DNA of 64,000 nucleotides from Apus apus (taxonomy: Eukaryota; Chordata; Aves; Apodiformes; Apodidae), in NCBI RefSeq assembly GCF_020740795.1, contig NC_067284.1, forward strand, positions 101,175,440 to 101,239,439, written 5' to 3'. The position numbers and the translations under genes are program-made. Positions within the stretch are counted from its first letter, which is position 1. The number at the start of each line of letters is the position of its first letter. Shown here piece by piece: positions 47,241-61,300 of this stretch. Under the pieces are notes generated by a model that did not search any database, was not told the DNA's origin, and saw only the letters and a program-made list of their open reading frames with translations.

Positions 47241-50200
47241 TGACTCTCGGGTGAGGGGGTGGAGCACAAGTACAGCAAGATATTTCCAAGATGCCTTTCA
47301 GTGCTACAGAGCTGTATTGATTGTGGTGGGGAGAGGTGCCTGGAGAAACTCAGAGGGCAGAGGATTTACAATGAGTACTGCAGTGTGCACCTCTGGCCAG
47401 CTCTGCACTATTGTGCATGCTGGTGAAAAGCCATTGTACCCACAAAATGCCACGAGACCTGGAATGAATAGACTTTGAAGGAGTAAATGGCAGCTCCTTA
47501 AAACAGCTTTAGATTTTTCCACCTAGTCTTTCCTTTTCTCTTTGGCTGTCATTTATGCCTCGATTTTTATATGATCTGTAAAATAGGATTAAATTTGTTT
47601 CTGCTACTTTTTCTAGGTTTAATTTTCTTTCTAATTAAGATTTTAAATGTGTTAGCTCACATACAGTCCTGCTGCACTCTAGCGAAGACAGTGAAGCTGA
47701 ACAGTGGAGCAACTGGCGCTACTGCAATTGAAATAGCATCTTCTTTATATTCTTCCTAAAAAGTGTGACAGAAAGACACCATTTATGAGTCAAATAATTG
47801 ATTAACAAGCTAACAGTTATTTTTCAGTAGTGTCATGACTCCTTTCCTGAATCTTAATAACAAAGGAGTTTGAAAATATAAATGCATTCTTAAATAATTG
47901 AATACAGTGTCTGACTGAGATGCTAAAAATGTAATCTACAGATTTGCATAGCTAAACTATTTGATCCTTTTTTGGTTTGTTTTCCTTATTTCTTTATTTC
48001 TTTGTTTTAATTTTGGAAGATTGCAATCTGTATTTCTAAAAGTATAAGAAGACTTAAAAGTGTTTTGTGCAAGTTTAATATCTATGTGCTTACTTCTGAC
48101 TACAATTGATATCAAAACCCATCCTGGATCAGTTTGTATGTCTGCTGTCTCCTACTTTGGGGCAGACTCAGGAAAATTTTGAAGATGTTCAGAAGTGTGA
48201 AAAGGTGCCCTAGTAACTACTTTAGGATTTTTCTTTAGTAAAATCACCCTTAACAAAATTTTCTTTTTATTCTTCAAAATTTATTTAAAGCTTCTTCTTT
48301 TGTTTTGTCAGCTGCAGGTTCAGGCTGAAATACAGTGATTGGAAACCTCTGAAGTCCTCATTTCTTATTACATGTAGTGAAGCAGGTGAAGCAGGAAAGT
48401 GGACATGATTTCCTTTCAAGCTCTAATAGCTGACATTCAGGGACTAAAGAGCCTTGACAAGAGAAGTAGTATTAAATGACATCCTGAAAATTAGCTATAA
48501 TTATCCAAAGAATAAAGAAGAAATAATCAAAGGTAAAATGTAATACTATCTGTATAAGAGAAAAACAATGTCATAACTTTATATAGTAGATGCAATAACA
48601 AAATTGTATGGAACCAGTAGAACTATGAAATCTGTAAGTATATCCTTTAGAAACCCAAACACTTGAGATAAATATATTGAATTAATCATTTGCTGAACTT
48701 CATTAAAGCAACTGATGGTCCAGACGTTTCTCTCACTGGAGGCTGTAGTAGTGTGGTTATAATTATGTGGTAACAGTCAAAGTAAAGGAAATTGAAGGAA
48801 GATTGGACAAGCTTTCTCTCACACATTTTTTTTTCAGCTTGCCCTTTAGTGTAAATGGGCAAACTTGACTCACAAAATGAAGCTTCCTGGAACACCTTTG
48901 GTGAAACTCTGACATATGTCAGGACCTGCAAAGCCATCCTTTTATGTCAAGTCAGAAAGTGAATCCTGCCCTCACTTGTCCAGACCCCAACTGTAACCAT
49001 TCTGTATAGCTAAAAGGAATATGATGGAAAATATTCCAGAAAGAAAAAAAGGGGGGGGGAAAAGCCCCACATAACAACGCAGAAGGAATTTTATGGAGTA
49101 AATTAAGGAACTACCTACCTTCTGGTAGGTTTGTCCAAGTCCAGCAATTCAAATCAGCTCTTGGAGAAGTTCCTCTTGCAGCTGTCTTTACACAGTTGAA
49201 AATGGTTTCTCAGCACATCACATTTTCCTTCCAAGTTAGGCAAATTTTTCTCAAGCTTCACACAGACACTCGCGTTTCTTAAATTCCTGTCTTTGTGCAC
49301 GTGTCCTGTTGCTCTTCAACTGATAAAGAAACAGCTGAGTCCTGATGATGGCAAGGTGAGAAATGGCTGTGGTGCTTATCCCAGCCAGTGACTGGTGCAA
49401 GGCCTCTGTCATTCTGGCAGCAGCCACCTCAGCTTTGGTTAGTGCAGATGTCAGCCTCCAAAAGTCTCTCGAAGGCTGCAACCTAGAGTCTGAGAAACTG
49501 CTGCAAAAACATTCCTCCTGTATTCTATTTCTTTCATCAGTTCAGTAAAAGCCTGTGGAAATGAAATAGCTGCTGAATTCTTACCAATCAGGTCTAAATA
49601 GAAATCTTCATATGTTTATTTTGTTTGTGTCTCCCCATAATATGGTACACTATTCCTTTATATATTGCAATGAGTTTATCCAAATTAGACTGTTGGAATC
49701 CTCAGGTCTGCATTCAGAAGGTCCTCAGAAATAATGTCAAAGATTAAGTGTGCTTTACCAGTGCTTTCTCAGGAGAAGAGAATTCATGTGTTTTCTGTGA
49801 TGATAAATTTGTTAGAGAATAAAAAATAATTATCTTGTATATATGTGCAAAGTGATGGATCTCTCAAGCATCCTTTGAAAAGGGACAATTTGGTTCCATC
49901 CCCTATCCTCTCCTCTCTTCATTTTCACAGTAGAAACTTACAGAAACTGCAACACTACAGATATATTTTCCTTCTCAAAATATGTAAAAATATGTTCATC
50001 AGGGACTCTTGGCATTATCCAAATTCAATATAAATCTACTGGGAATACTGACATGTATGAATGCTTCTGAATAATGGTCAGTGAAACAATTTACTATTAT
50101 TGCTCTTGTGTGGAGAATTGAACAAATTAATGATGGTGCTTTCAACTAGTGCAGTTATAAAGAAATGGGTTTAGGCAAGTAGAACTAAAAAGCCAGGTTG

Positions 50201-53200
50201 CAGGCAGTAAGTTAGCATTGCAAGATTTTTACTAGATTCTAAGACATGCAGTTAGCTAAAGTGAGGTGAATAGCAAGAGAAGGAAGTAGCAAGAGAAGAG
50301 AAAATGAAAGGGAAAAGGAAAATTTCTCCTGTAAAACACTGGATGGACTGGACAAGTAGTATATTTCAGGGGGAAAAAATCCTACCACTTTAGGAGAATT
50401 TTGTTGTGATTCTTTTTAGGATGGAGAAATCATAATCCAATAGACTAAATTATACTTTTTTGTTGAAACATTGTTGATAGTTTTTGGTTCAATAGAGTGT
50501 ATTTCTATAGAGTGGAAAATCTTTTTCCACTTAGCAAAATCTTAAGATTTTCCCTCTGAGGAGCACAAAACATGTGTCACTGACATTCAGTTTAATTGTG
50601 TTTACGCATGGTCTTCTAGTCTTCATTTCAAATATTGCAAATTCTATTAAACTATCTGAGATGCTCACTCCTGGTGAATGCAGTTTTCTGCACTTAAGTC
50701 ACAGGCACAGAACAAAAGCATAGTGAATAACTATATATAAAAAAGAGAAATCTACTTAAATTGCAAGAACTTAAAAGAATTTAAAAAAAATTTAATCTCA
50801 GGCTGTTTGTGTGTTGGTAAAGAAGTTCCCACAACTGTGGGATTCCACAGTGATTTCACAGTGTTCTCAGCTAGATAAGATGTTTTCCTCTTAATGATAA
50901 AGCTGGAGCAGAGTCAACAGAAATACCCATACAAGGAAAAAGGATTTAGACCCATCCAAAATTTGGTTCTACTTTTGTGGAGTGGTCTGCAGCTGGGCAT
51001 GATACTAGTATTTTTAACAAATATTGACCACACAGCCATGTTTCCTATTCAGATATTTTGATCCTTTTTATATTGTGAGGCTGAATGCTGTCTTTTTGTG
51101 TTTGAAATCTTTGTACAGTGACACAATAAAATGCTAGCATATAAATGGTTTTGATAAATTACTCCAGTTTGCAGGAGATGCTGTACTCTGACACAGAAAA
51201 ATCACTTAAACCAGAAGCTTTATATTAAAGCAAATTATACCAACCCCTCCAGCTCTAGGATTAAAATACAAATTAAATCAAGTAGTACGGATCTGCCCTG
51301 CCTAAATTAAGTCTTTGCTTGGTTTATGACAATTATAATATTTATCCATTTGCATAGTGATGGCATGTAGGAAACTGGGTGATAAATCAGAGTTGTCTTT
51401 GTGGTAGGTGCTATATGAACAGGAATAAGAAGGAAGTCCCTGGCTGGAATGTCTTTTTTTTGTAGAGACAACTCAAGATACAGAAACAAAAATGCAAGGA
51501 AATACTGAGGCAATTCTGCTTAGAATGGTGGGCTTTCATTAAAGTCCAGTGGCTGCTTAAGTATTGTTTAGTAGTTTTGGGTTTTATTTTTATTTTATTT
51601 TTGAAAGGCCTCACAAAAAAAGTATTCTAGAAAAAGAGGTAGCACTGCAATGGAGGGACTAAGCATGAAGCAGATAATTTTGAAGTCAAGGGTGTGGGAT
51701 AGAATAGCGTTGTAGACTCAGCAGAATCAGAAATAGAGCTTCCAATACTAATTAGAAGCTGAGAAACACCTTTACAAAGGACTTTGGGAAAAAAGATGGA
51801 GAGGACTGGATAAACTATATTGGAGTTTATAAGGTAGTGACATGTTATGACTCTGGAGGAAGAGGGTAATCTTTCTTTAATAATTTTTTTTGGTTGTATG
51901 GAAGGGAGAGTTTGCTTTATAATGAAAATACGCTATACAAACAAACCCAGTATCTGTAGAATGGGTGAGATTGTGCTTGTTTCTGTCAGCAGAAACTAGA
52001 GCTCCAAATAAAGGAAACATTATAAAAGTATTTCCTGAGTTGGGGTGCCTTTGTTAACAGTGATAATGATCTAGGATGTAGGAAGACAGAATTTATACGA
52101 AGACTTTTAATTAAAACCAAGTGCATATTTATATTCCTTTCCTGATCTTCAAGGCAACCTATAATTTTCTGTTTTCAGCAGTGAAATATAGAAAAAGATG
52201 GATTTTGCTTACTAATTTGACTAAATAATTTGCCCCTTTACTGTGATTTACCAGTGTTGTTTTATTGATAGAAAAAATGCACTTGGTAATTTGGATGGTT
52301 GGTGGTATGTTTTAGCCTTATACTGTTTTTATATCAAAGGAATGGGCTGGGTGTTCATTTTGAGAACACTTCTAGTTGCACTCAGTTTACATTTGATTTT
52401 ATCTATAACCTGTCTCTTTCTACTCTATTCTTTTGAGAAGATGACAGATTATGTGAAGGGCTTTTAATGCCTTTTTCTCCCATAGAGTACTGCATAGGAC
52501 TGAGTTCTAGGGATAAGGGTGCCATCTTATAACTGAAGTAACATGCAGAATTTTGATATGATTAAAGAAGTCTTTTGGACTGAACTCAGATTGTCTTGTG
52601 AAAAAGGGCACTCTGCTCCAATGCCCGGAGTTAGTTGTAGCTCAGGGAAAGCATGCTATGTGCTGAAACAGCACCATTTGCTGAGGCACAAATATATGCC
52701 ACATTTTCTTCTGCTATGAAAGCTTCTGAAAAGGTTTCCCATTTAGTCATTAACCAGACCAAGTGCTGCTAAAACAATTAATTGTGACATGGTCACTGTC
52801 TTGGGTGATAATGCTGTGGTTTGTGATAGGGCTATTTTTGAGCAGTGCAATGAGAAAAGAGAGAGAAAAAAATAATCTGTAGTACAAAATGTAGTTTTTA
52901 CCTAACATCCTCCCACCTGCCCCACAAAGACCCCAAACCAGCTCTCACCCAGCAAGATAAAGTTTTAAAGAAATGAGCAGATGTAAGAACTTGACGTCAC
53001 CTCAGTTGAATGTAATGAAATAGAAGGTCTGTCTTTATGTAATGAAATCAAGGCAGACAGCAATAGGAAGCAAATTATTGAATAACAAGGTCACTGTTTG
53101 TCCTGGGGAGCATTCAAGCTTTCTGCAGAAGCTTCTATCCTTCCCATGGCAGTATAAAGGATTACTTTACACCTTAGTGTCCAGGGAGTTTCTCGTTGTG

Positions 53201-53600
53201 CATTAGAAGTGGTAAACATAAATTAACAGTGGCATTTTACTGAGTTTAATTTTCTACTCTGTAATAAGGGTGAAGACACAGCAAAAATCTTCTCTCTGAA
53301 TTCAGAGAGGATATGAACATAAATAGCCATTAAATGATTTAGTGATAAGACAATTTACCACGATCCTGCGAAACAGCAACTTTAGCCATAGCCTAACCCT
53401 GGGTATGTATTTAGACACCTGTTCATACCCATACATATTTATATTTGTATTTGTATATGAATGCTTGTGTATTTACATGCACAGATAAGGAGTTTTATCG
53501 CCAAGTAGACTCATCTAAGTTATACTTCTTCTTAATCGAAACTAATTGTATAGCTAAACAGAGAAAAGTAAGCACATCAGAGGGTGATTTAAAATCATCA

Positions 53601-53870
53601 AAACATAGAGACATCCTAGTTGGAAGGGATCTTGAAGATCATCAAGTCCAACTATAACCTAAATCCCTCCACCAGAATCTAATTTACCTGTTCAGCGCTT
53701 AAATCATGTCACTAAGCACCGTATCTCCATTTCTTTTAAATACTCCCAGGGATGGTGACTCCACCACCTCCCTGGGCAGCCTGGTCCACTGTCCAACCAC
53801 TCTTTCAGTAAATAAATTCTTATATCTAGTCTAAACCTCCCCTGGCACAGCTTCAGGCCATTAATTTAAT
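53601..53870 (-). mobile_element. CR1 LINE fragment, 3' end
   Basis: Contains 'gttggaagggatcttgaaga', 'tcaagtccaac', 'cccagggatggtgactccac' and 'cctccctgggcagcctggtc', the reverse complement of a CR1 3' end. Moderately diverged; in NMBR intron 1. Confidence 0.85.
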
Positions 53871-54065
53871 GTACCTAAAGCCTGATTAATCTTTGAAAGT
53901 ACATCAGAAAGACCTTAGAGTGAATAAAGTTATGTACCTGGAGTATGAATCTCTCTTGAACCCCTTTTCCTATTAAACTTTTATTTAGATGTTAAAGAAA
54001 AATCACTGGAATATTTTTTTCAAGGCTTAATTTTTTATAAAAACCTAGTTGCTTAGGCACATGGT

Positions 54066-54160
54066 TTAGAAGTGGTTTTGGCAGTGCTAGGTTAATGGTT
54101 GGACACAATGATCTTAAAGGTCTTTTCCAACCTTAATGATTCTCTGACTATGGTTCTGTA
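54066..54160 (+). mobile_element. CR1 LINE fragment, last ~95 bp
   Basis: Reads 'gtggttttggcagtgctagg', 'ttaatggttggacacaatga', 'tcttaaaggtcttttccaac' and ends near 'atgattctctgactatggtt', a sense CR1 3' terminus. Opposite in orientation to the fragment 200 bp upstream. Confidence 0.85.
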
Positions 54161-54341
54161 ATTTACTTAAATTAAAAATCTAAGCAAAATACTAAGGTAC
54201 CCTTGAAATATTTTTCTCAAACTATATTTGGCCTCCTACACAGTACCTTTTCTTGTGGTAAGTTTCACTTTGTGTCAGCTTTAGGAACTTTTTTTTTTTA
54301 ATATATATAAAGGAATTCTTGGCTATGGTCTCCTTCTGCTA

Positions 54342-54416
54342 GTTTTGTTGTTGATGTTGTTTGTTTGTTTGTTTTGGTTTGGTTTGGTTTGGTTTGTTTT
54401 GTTTTTTGTTTTGCTG
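54342..54416. repeat. TTTG/GGTTT low-complexity tract
   Basis: Runs of GTTT and GGTTT units with interruptions, in NMBR intron 1. Confidence 0.85.
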
Positions 54417-55256
54417 TAGTGTGGTATTTCCATTCTCTGCAGTACTTCCTGTTTTTATTGTAATGGTTATGAAATAATAAATTCTGCAAAGGTTTGTATG
54501 TAAACAGATACTATGAGACAGTTTCTCAAAATACAATATAGAGCAACAGCTTCCAACTATTCATGTGGAATTGTTTACTTTCTTTAAGAGTTTAATACTT
54601 CCTTCTGCACAGGCCATTGGGAATAATTCCTGCCTGAGTTTATGAAGGTGTGTAAATTCCAGGTATTACAATTTGAACTGTGTATCTTGTGTGCAGAGGG
54701 GTGCTGGGGTAGAAAGGCAGAAGCCTCCACAGCAGCAGCTGTTGCTGGTCTGCCAAGAGGTGGTCCATGCTGATTGTTGTCCTGCACTGCCAGGGGGATG
54801 GTGAAGTCTGCTAGGTGGAAAGTCATGTTGTTGGTGGGCAGGAGAGAGTCCTGGGCTGAGCTGGGGACAGAAACAAACTCTACTGTGCATGGACTTGTAT
54901 GAGAGTGAGGGGGATTGATGGAGGAAGGTGTGCATTTGTGGATCTGCTGGGAGGATTTGAAGAAATTAAAACTGGAGTCATGGCTGCTTCTGCACTTTCA
55001 CCAGGTTGGCACAAAATAGCCACCTACAGCCACAGGCTGTATCCAGGGCTCCTTTGGCCACCTCTGGTGGACAGATAGATAGATGAAGCTAGAGATTTAC
55101 AAAATTCAAATTTAAGAAAGATTAAAAACACATTGATATTTCAAACAATGACAAAGTACAACATTATTTTAATTGAATTTATGAATTTTCTTTGTCAATC
55201 ACGTTGAATTTCAAAATATACCTTTACATTTACATTTGAATTTTGATCTATTTCAG

Positions 55257-55605
55257 ATACAAAGCAATTGTAAATCCCATGGACATCCAGACCTCCAGTG
55301 CAGTGCTATGGACCTGTGTGAAAGCTGTTGCCATCTGGGTAATCTCCATGCTCCTAGCAGTTCCTGAAGTGGTGTTCTCCCAACTGGCCCACATCAATGA
55401 CACGAATAATGTCACTTTCACAGCATGCATACCATACCCCATGACAGATGATAAGCATCCAAAGATCCATTCTGTGATGATTTTCCTGGTGTATTTCCTT
55501 ATCCCTCTTGCCATTATTAGTATCTATTACTATCATATTGCAAAGAGTTTGATAAAAAGCGCTCATAACATTCCTGGGGAATACAATGAGCATTCGAAAA
55601 GACAG
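55257..55605 (+). CDS. NMBR: NMBR exon 2 (TM4-TM5)
   Basis: Residues 140-255, starting [20 protein letters not shown] (completing DRY) and ending with [16 protein letters not shown]. It includes TM4, the second extracellular loop with C196 and two sequons (NDT at 186, NVT at 190), TM5 ([15 protein letters not shown]) and part of the third intracellular loop. Acceptor atttcag ends at 55256 and donor GTAAGC starts at 55606. Enters in phase 2, leaves in phase 0. Confidence 0.96.
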
Positions 55606-57981
55606 GTAAGCATTTTGCTTTTTAAATCCTTATGAAAGGTTTGTGTGATATATACACTTAAAAATGACAGTACAGGAACTGTAACATCCAAATTGATTTC
55701 ACAAAGGGTTAGTTCAGTTTCCACATGCATGGACTAAGCCAAGGATTATCTGAAAAATGTCCTTGTTTTCATAGTTACACAGTATAGAGCCCAGTACGTA
55801 AATGAATATGAGCATGGAAAAATATAAATCCAATGCAATTAATGCAAATTTCTAATAAGAAACAGGATTGTTGTATTTGTTTGTATGTGTTGTTAGTGTA
55901 ACCATTACTTATGTTCTTACTGGGGAACAATGTTTTTGAAGTTAATGCTAGTGGCTTCACCTATCTCTACAGGCAGCCATTTTGGGAAGAAATCTTCCAT
56001 GAACTCTTTGAGAATTGTCCCTGTTTTACTTGTGCTTGAAAATGAAAAAAAAAACCTGACATAGGCTGGGACATTTTTTCAGAGAGGATCTAAGGTTCTT
56101 CTCATACCAAAAAGTGCTGCAAATATGAACACAGGGCATGAACAAATGATTTTTTAGCTTTCTCAGTAGATCTTTCTTGCATACAATCCTAAACTCACAG
56201 TTTTCTAATACCCTTTCTATTATAGATGCTATACAACTTTTAGTTTAGGTTCTATATACCTTTGAAACAAAGCATTTTAAAATGCTGGGCAAAGCCAGCT
56301 TCGCTGTAAGGCACAGACAGCAATAAGATAGCAACAGGTTATTCATTAGCAGAAATATTTACATATGCAGAGAACAGCTTTTGCAGTGAAAGTACCCTGA
56401 CCACTTTACAAAAGCATTAATATTGATTGAGAAAAATAGTTATGCTCATTACATAATTTTGGAAGGGTTTCCTCTGCCAATATTTTTAGAAATACCTTTA
56501 TACTCACTGAAATCTCTTTGCTTATATAGCACGTACTTGTTATTTAAAAAACCCACTACATTCCCTCATGTACTTTTTCCTCAGCATTTCATCTCTGCTG
56601 TAGCCTGTTTTTTGTCAAAAATGCATACGTATTAGCACTTCATGTATTATTTTATTTTCCTGTGAAATATGGAGAGCTTTTTGGCTGAACCCTCAGGACG
56701 GAAACAATGTGTAATTTATATCACATTTCTGAACCCACATGCATTTTTGAAGTAAGAACGTATTTTTTTCATTTTACTTAGTTTTCTTCTTTTTGTTAAT
56801 CTATGAGATTCAGAAGAACAGAAAATTCCCTTGTCCTTACATACCTACCAGCAAGAGGAAATAAATTCAGACTATTACTAAGAACTTAGGTTTCTTTAGG
56901 CTGTAACAGAGAAGTGTCATGTTCACTCTGTATCTCTATACCTTTTAGTCTGCCATTGCAATCTGTCTGAGTGCAAATCCTACCAAATCAGAATGGTAGA
57001 GTTTTCCTATCTTTTGTGAATTCCCCACTGTTTTTTGTTTAGATAGAGCCAAGAAAACTACTTAGAGATTTATTTCACAGATTTAAAAACCCTGTTAAAA
57101 TAACACTTGAATTTTTCGTGTTAAAATTGATTGAAAATTGAGCAAATTCCTGCCTCTGCAAAACTTTTATACTTAACATACATAATAAATCTTTTTGGAG
57201 GATTACAGAAAGTTTCTGCCTCCCTTTTGGTGCCTTCTATGTGGCCAGTTTTGCTCCCTCTCTCAGTTTGGAACCACTGATGTGGCTCATTTCCTGTCAA
57301 CTTTCCAGCCACTCTCAGTATCAACACTGTAATCCAATTAACGGTAGCAATGCAATTAAGGTACATTTCTCTCATGTCATTGTTGAAAAAAACATGGAAC
57401 CTCTCACCTTACCCTGGAATTAAGGTGCTTCAGGCTATGCAATGCAGTCTGGGTGGTTTATCTATGAGTGACGTCAAGCTGAGGCATTTGAGGCAAAATA
57501 ATGTAAGTACCATGGGATAGCTGACATCCTAGCAATGTCTCTACATTTCACTCACAATGTCTCTATATTTCAAAGCCAGCGATTTCTAGATAGCTTTTTG
57601 ACTAAAGGTAACTTCCAAGCCAAGCACTGTGATCTCATCAGAAAAGGTTATGTTTCATGGCATCCTTTGGTTCGTGTTTTCAGGCTAAAAGCCAATGTTT
57701 ACTTGGGTGATGAATCATTCTTGCTGCGTATATCATGTACAAAGAGCAACCTTCTGTGACTGCAAACAGCTAGGATCTTTCATTGAAAGTAAACTGGAAG
57801 TGGGAAAGGAAAGTAAATGAGACAGAACAAGTAATTCAGCCCCTGAAGGAAGCATTTTTACTGATCTTACTTGTAACAGTTAAAGATTATATAAAGCAAA
57901 ATGCTGCATGTTTTAATTAAGTGTGTTATGTGGACTAGTTCTATTAATTGCTGTTCCCTTGGGTTCTTTTCATCTTTCTAG
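55606..57981 (+). other. NMBR: NMBR intron 2 (2.4 kb)
   Basis: GT-AG intron, AT-rich. No repeat family or embedded gene was recognised. Confidence 0.9.
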
Positions 57982-58383
57982 ACGGAAACTCGGAAACGTC
58001 TGGCAAAAATTGTTCTAGTTTTTGTCGGCTTCTTTGCTATCTGCTGGTTTCCTAACCACGTGTTATACATGTACCGATCTTTTAATTACAATGAGATCGA
58101 TCCATCCACAGGACATATGGTTGTTACCTTAGTAGCCCGAGTGCTAAGCTTTTGCAACTCTTGTGTCAACCCATTTGCACTGTATTTTCTCAGTGAGAGC
58201 TTTAGAAGACATTTCAACAACCAGCTTTGCTGCAGGAGGAGAGCTCAGCAAGAGAGATCTGCCAGTTACTTGCGCAACTCTTCTGCCATCCAAATGACCT
58301 CCCTGAAAAGCAATACCAGGAACACAGTGACTAGCATGACACTAGTGAATGGACACAACTTGAAACAAGAAATGTCATTATGA
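57982..58383 (+). CDS. NMBR: NMBR exon 3 (TM6-TM7, tail, stop)
   Basis: Residues 256-388. Contains RKRLAKIVLVFVGFFAICWF with the CWFP switch of TM6, HVLYMYRSFNYNEIDPSTGH (third extracellular loop), TM7 with CVNPFALYFLSE (NPxxxY form typical of this subfamily), a probable palmitoylation pair C338-C339, and a Ser/Thr-rich tail ending LKQEMSL. Acceptor tttctag ends at 57981. Stop TGA at 58381-58383. Confidence 0.96.
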   Translation, partial: TETRKRLAKIVLVFVGFFAICWFPNHVLYMYRSFNYNEIDPSTGHMVVTLVARVLSFCNSCVNPFALYFLSESFRRHFNNQLCCRRRAQQERSASYLRNSSAIQMTSLKSNTRNTVTSMTLVNGHNLKQEMSL

Positions 58384-61300
58384 TTTAATAGGTGTGACTT
58401 TGTGAACAAATTTGAACTTTTTCATTGCATTTTGTAACTCACTTTTGCCTCTCATATGCTTATACCCACTGAGTTCTCAGAGCAGAGGATCTGTTAAAGT
58501 CTGGGCCATCTGAAGTTATTTCATGCCTAGTCTTACTTTTAGATAGAAGTGAAGAGTACATTTTACTGAGCAAACAAAACTGACTGGCTTCATATTGTAC
58601 ATTAAAGGAGATGTCAACATATATTTTAACATAAGAAAGCAATGTTGTATTAGTGTAGCTGATCTAATATTGCTTTAAAAATATAGATTTTCTCATCTGA
58701 AAATATATATTTTTAACTGAATTTTGATCCAGGCTTATGTCTTACTGTAATAGATTTTGCATTATTTTAGCTGTGCTGTGTGTACAAGCATTATTCATTG
58801 AGACTGGTAGGCATTTTTTGAAGTAAATAAGGAGCCTTTGAAATGCATAGATTCTAGTTTCAGATAAAAAAAAATAAAATATATAATGCCAGACCTTTAC
58901 CTCATTTAAATACATTTTTTATTTTTTTCACTTTGGCAGACATACAGATGAGAATTCATTTTTTGGGTGTTCTGTTTGCTGTCCAAGTCAGAAATTTATC
59001 TGCTAAAATTACATTCATTTCATTATTAACATTTAAAAAAAAAATGTGTGCAATGTGCAGGTTTCCTAGAACTTGGTGTCTGAAAGCTCATTTCTCAGAT
59101 TTGTTAATCTGTGACATCATTGGTTTAGAGTGTCTACATGCTTTATACTTGTTGCTACTAACTGATCTTGCTGATATCAGTTCACAGCTAAGAAAGATGC
59201 TAAATGTAATGGAATGCCTGAACATTCAGAGGTAAAGTTGTAAGTGGCTTTTTCAGAGAGGGTCTCTTGCAAGACTTCCTACAGCTTGGAGCAGTTTCAA
59301 AGTGCAGAACCCAGATTACTGCCAGATAAAAGCAAAATGAAAGATGCCCTGCAGAAACACACCTAACGTACTCTGATCTCTAATCATCATCCAGTCCATG
59401 AGATCAGACAATCTCTGGTATTAAATATGCCCAAGTGATGACACAAGGGTAGCTGTAATGGGTGGCTCATTATCAGCTGTTTTGCTGTCTAGATCTACTG
59501 TTCCTCTTGCACACACTGTTTACCAGTCTAAAAAGAACCTAAGTACTGTCAAAAATCTCAGCTTTAAAATGTACTTCTTTTCCTGAAAGCCCTTGTGTAT
59601 AAATAGTCAGTGCACTTCTGAAAATCCTAGCTGGGCTGCCGAAAATAAAGATTTTCAAATGTTTTTTAGTCATTCCAGTGCTACAGACAGTGCCTAGGTC
59701 TTTGTCAGTATTCCAAGGAGAACATTTTCAGCATACCTGCTCAATGCATACCTGGGATTAAAACAGCAGGGAATTCTGGATGAGGCTGTATTTACAGATT
59801 ATCATCCAGTCCAGAATAAATTTGCTTGGAGGGTTTACTACTCTCTCTTTTCATTGACTATCCTCTGCAAAGGATACCCTACACATGGCTTGCATATCTG
59901 TCCTTCAGAGCAAAAGCAAGCAGGATGCTTTTTTTTTTTTTTTTTTTAAATCAGTTCATGTGACAACACAGGCAGTCAAGTAGAGCCAATGATGTAAACT
60001 AGTTGCTACAAAAACTCACATAAGGCCAGCCACATAAAAGTTTCTAATCTGTCCCAGGGCTACACCAGTTTTTGATGAAAGAGTTGATGGGGTTGAAGCT
60101 GATTCCCCCCATTATGCAGCTGCATGCTAGCAGACTAATAACCATTCCCTGAGCCAGGTGAGAGGTTAGCTGGAACAGGGTCTGTTGTGGATCTGAGTTC
60201 CAGAGAGGAGATGCTCACAATGTCCTAAGGAGAAGGGGCAGTAGTGGCAGACAATGGCACTTTGTGGGAGGAGTCTTTTATGGCCAGTTCATGAGCCAAA
60301 TGTAATTTTAAATAGTTCTTTCTTTCAAATCGGGTGGAACTGCTTCAGCACAGAATTGTCTCTGTTACAACACTGTAGCTGGTACTTCTGCAGTGACTTC
60401 TCTACAGGTGAACTGTAGAATGTACACTAGAAATTTAGACTGGATTTCAGAATTAGTTGCTAGTCATATAAGTTCAAAAGCTGAAGTGCTACTACAGTTT
60501 AACAGCTTATAGTTCCTTATTTTCCTTATTAATGCACTTGCTGATAGTTTAGTTCTATTTGCAACTTTGAGAAACCCGCTGAAGTTCAAAATTTCTTTCC
60601 TAGTTCCCATCCTTCAAGGCTAGTTATTGCCCCAATTCTTAAAGCAACAAGAGAGTACAGTGAAGTTTACCTAATTTCCTGAAAAAAAGTCACCAGTTGT
60701 TAGCACTCAACAGAGAAAGCAACAGATTAAAGGTGTGAATGTCAACCAGCATGGTCCAGCTGGGGAGACATATAGCATGTAATGTAGTTAAAGCTGTGTG
60801 CAGCATTCAGATGACAACATTTATGAAGTTCAGCATGAACCAGCTCCAGAAGTTCATCATGGACCAGAGCAGATTGACATGATCTTGCTATCTGTAATAG
60901 TTTAGGAAGTTGTCATCCATAACTGCCTTGCACTGCCTCATCCTCCTTTTTTTCCCATTTTGCCTCTTCACCTCTCTTTGCATGCCTTAATTCTTTGTGA
61001 GTCCACATGTTCTCAGAACTCCACTTTCATTTTATGCCACTAATTATCCCTGGACGCCAGCCGGAATTTTGAATTCTTACACCCACAAAACATAAAAGCT
61101 TAAAGTCTTCATTTCTCAATTCTCAATGGTGATCATTGACTGTGATCGAGTTTCCCTTTTATTTCTGCATTATTCTTTTTCTGGTTCCCTGCTTCTCATT
61201 TTGTTTGGCAATCTCCCTACACAGCATAACTTTTCAGAGGCCTTCTAAATCCATTGTGATTTTTATTTCCTGAAGGCATTTGTCTGACGTGGACATTGCC

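Larger units (their letters stand above)
38442..55256 (+). other. NMBR: NMBR intron 1 (16.8 kb)
   Basis: Contains the CR1 fragment at 40754, the intact antisense CR1 at 42443-46560, the possible LINE relic at 46620-47240, two further CR1 pieces at 53601 and 54066, and a TTTG/GGTTT low-complexity tract at 54342-54416. Segments 38450-40750, 47480-53590 and 54160-55250 show no gene; 49100-49560 and 54660-55080 are somewhat GC-richer but unassigned. Confidence 0.85.

Noticed and set aside
58933-59235. 100-codon frame downstream of NMBR
   Set aside because: In the likely 3' UTR, no family resemblance, no coding-like composition.
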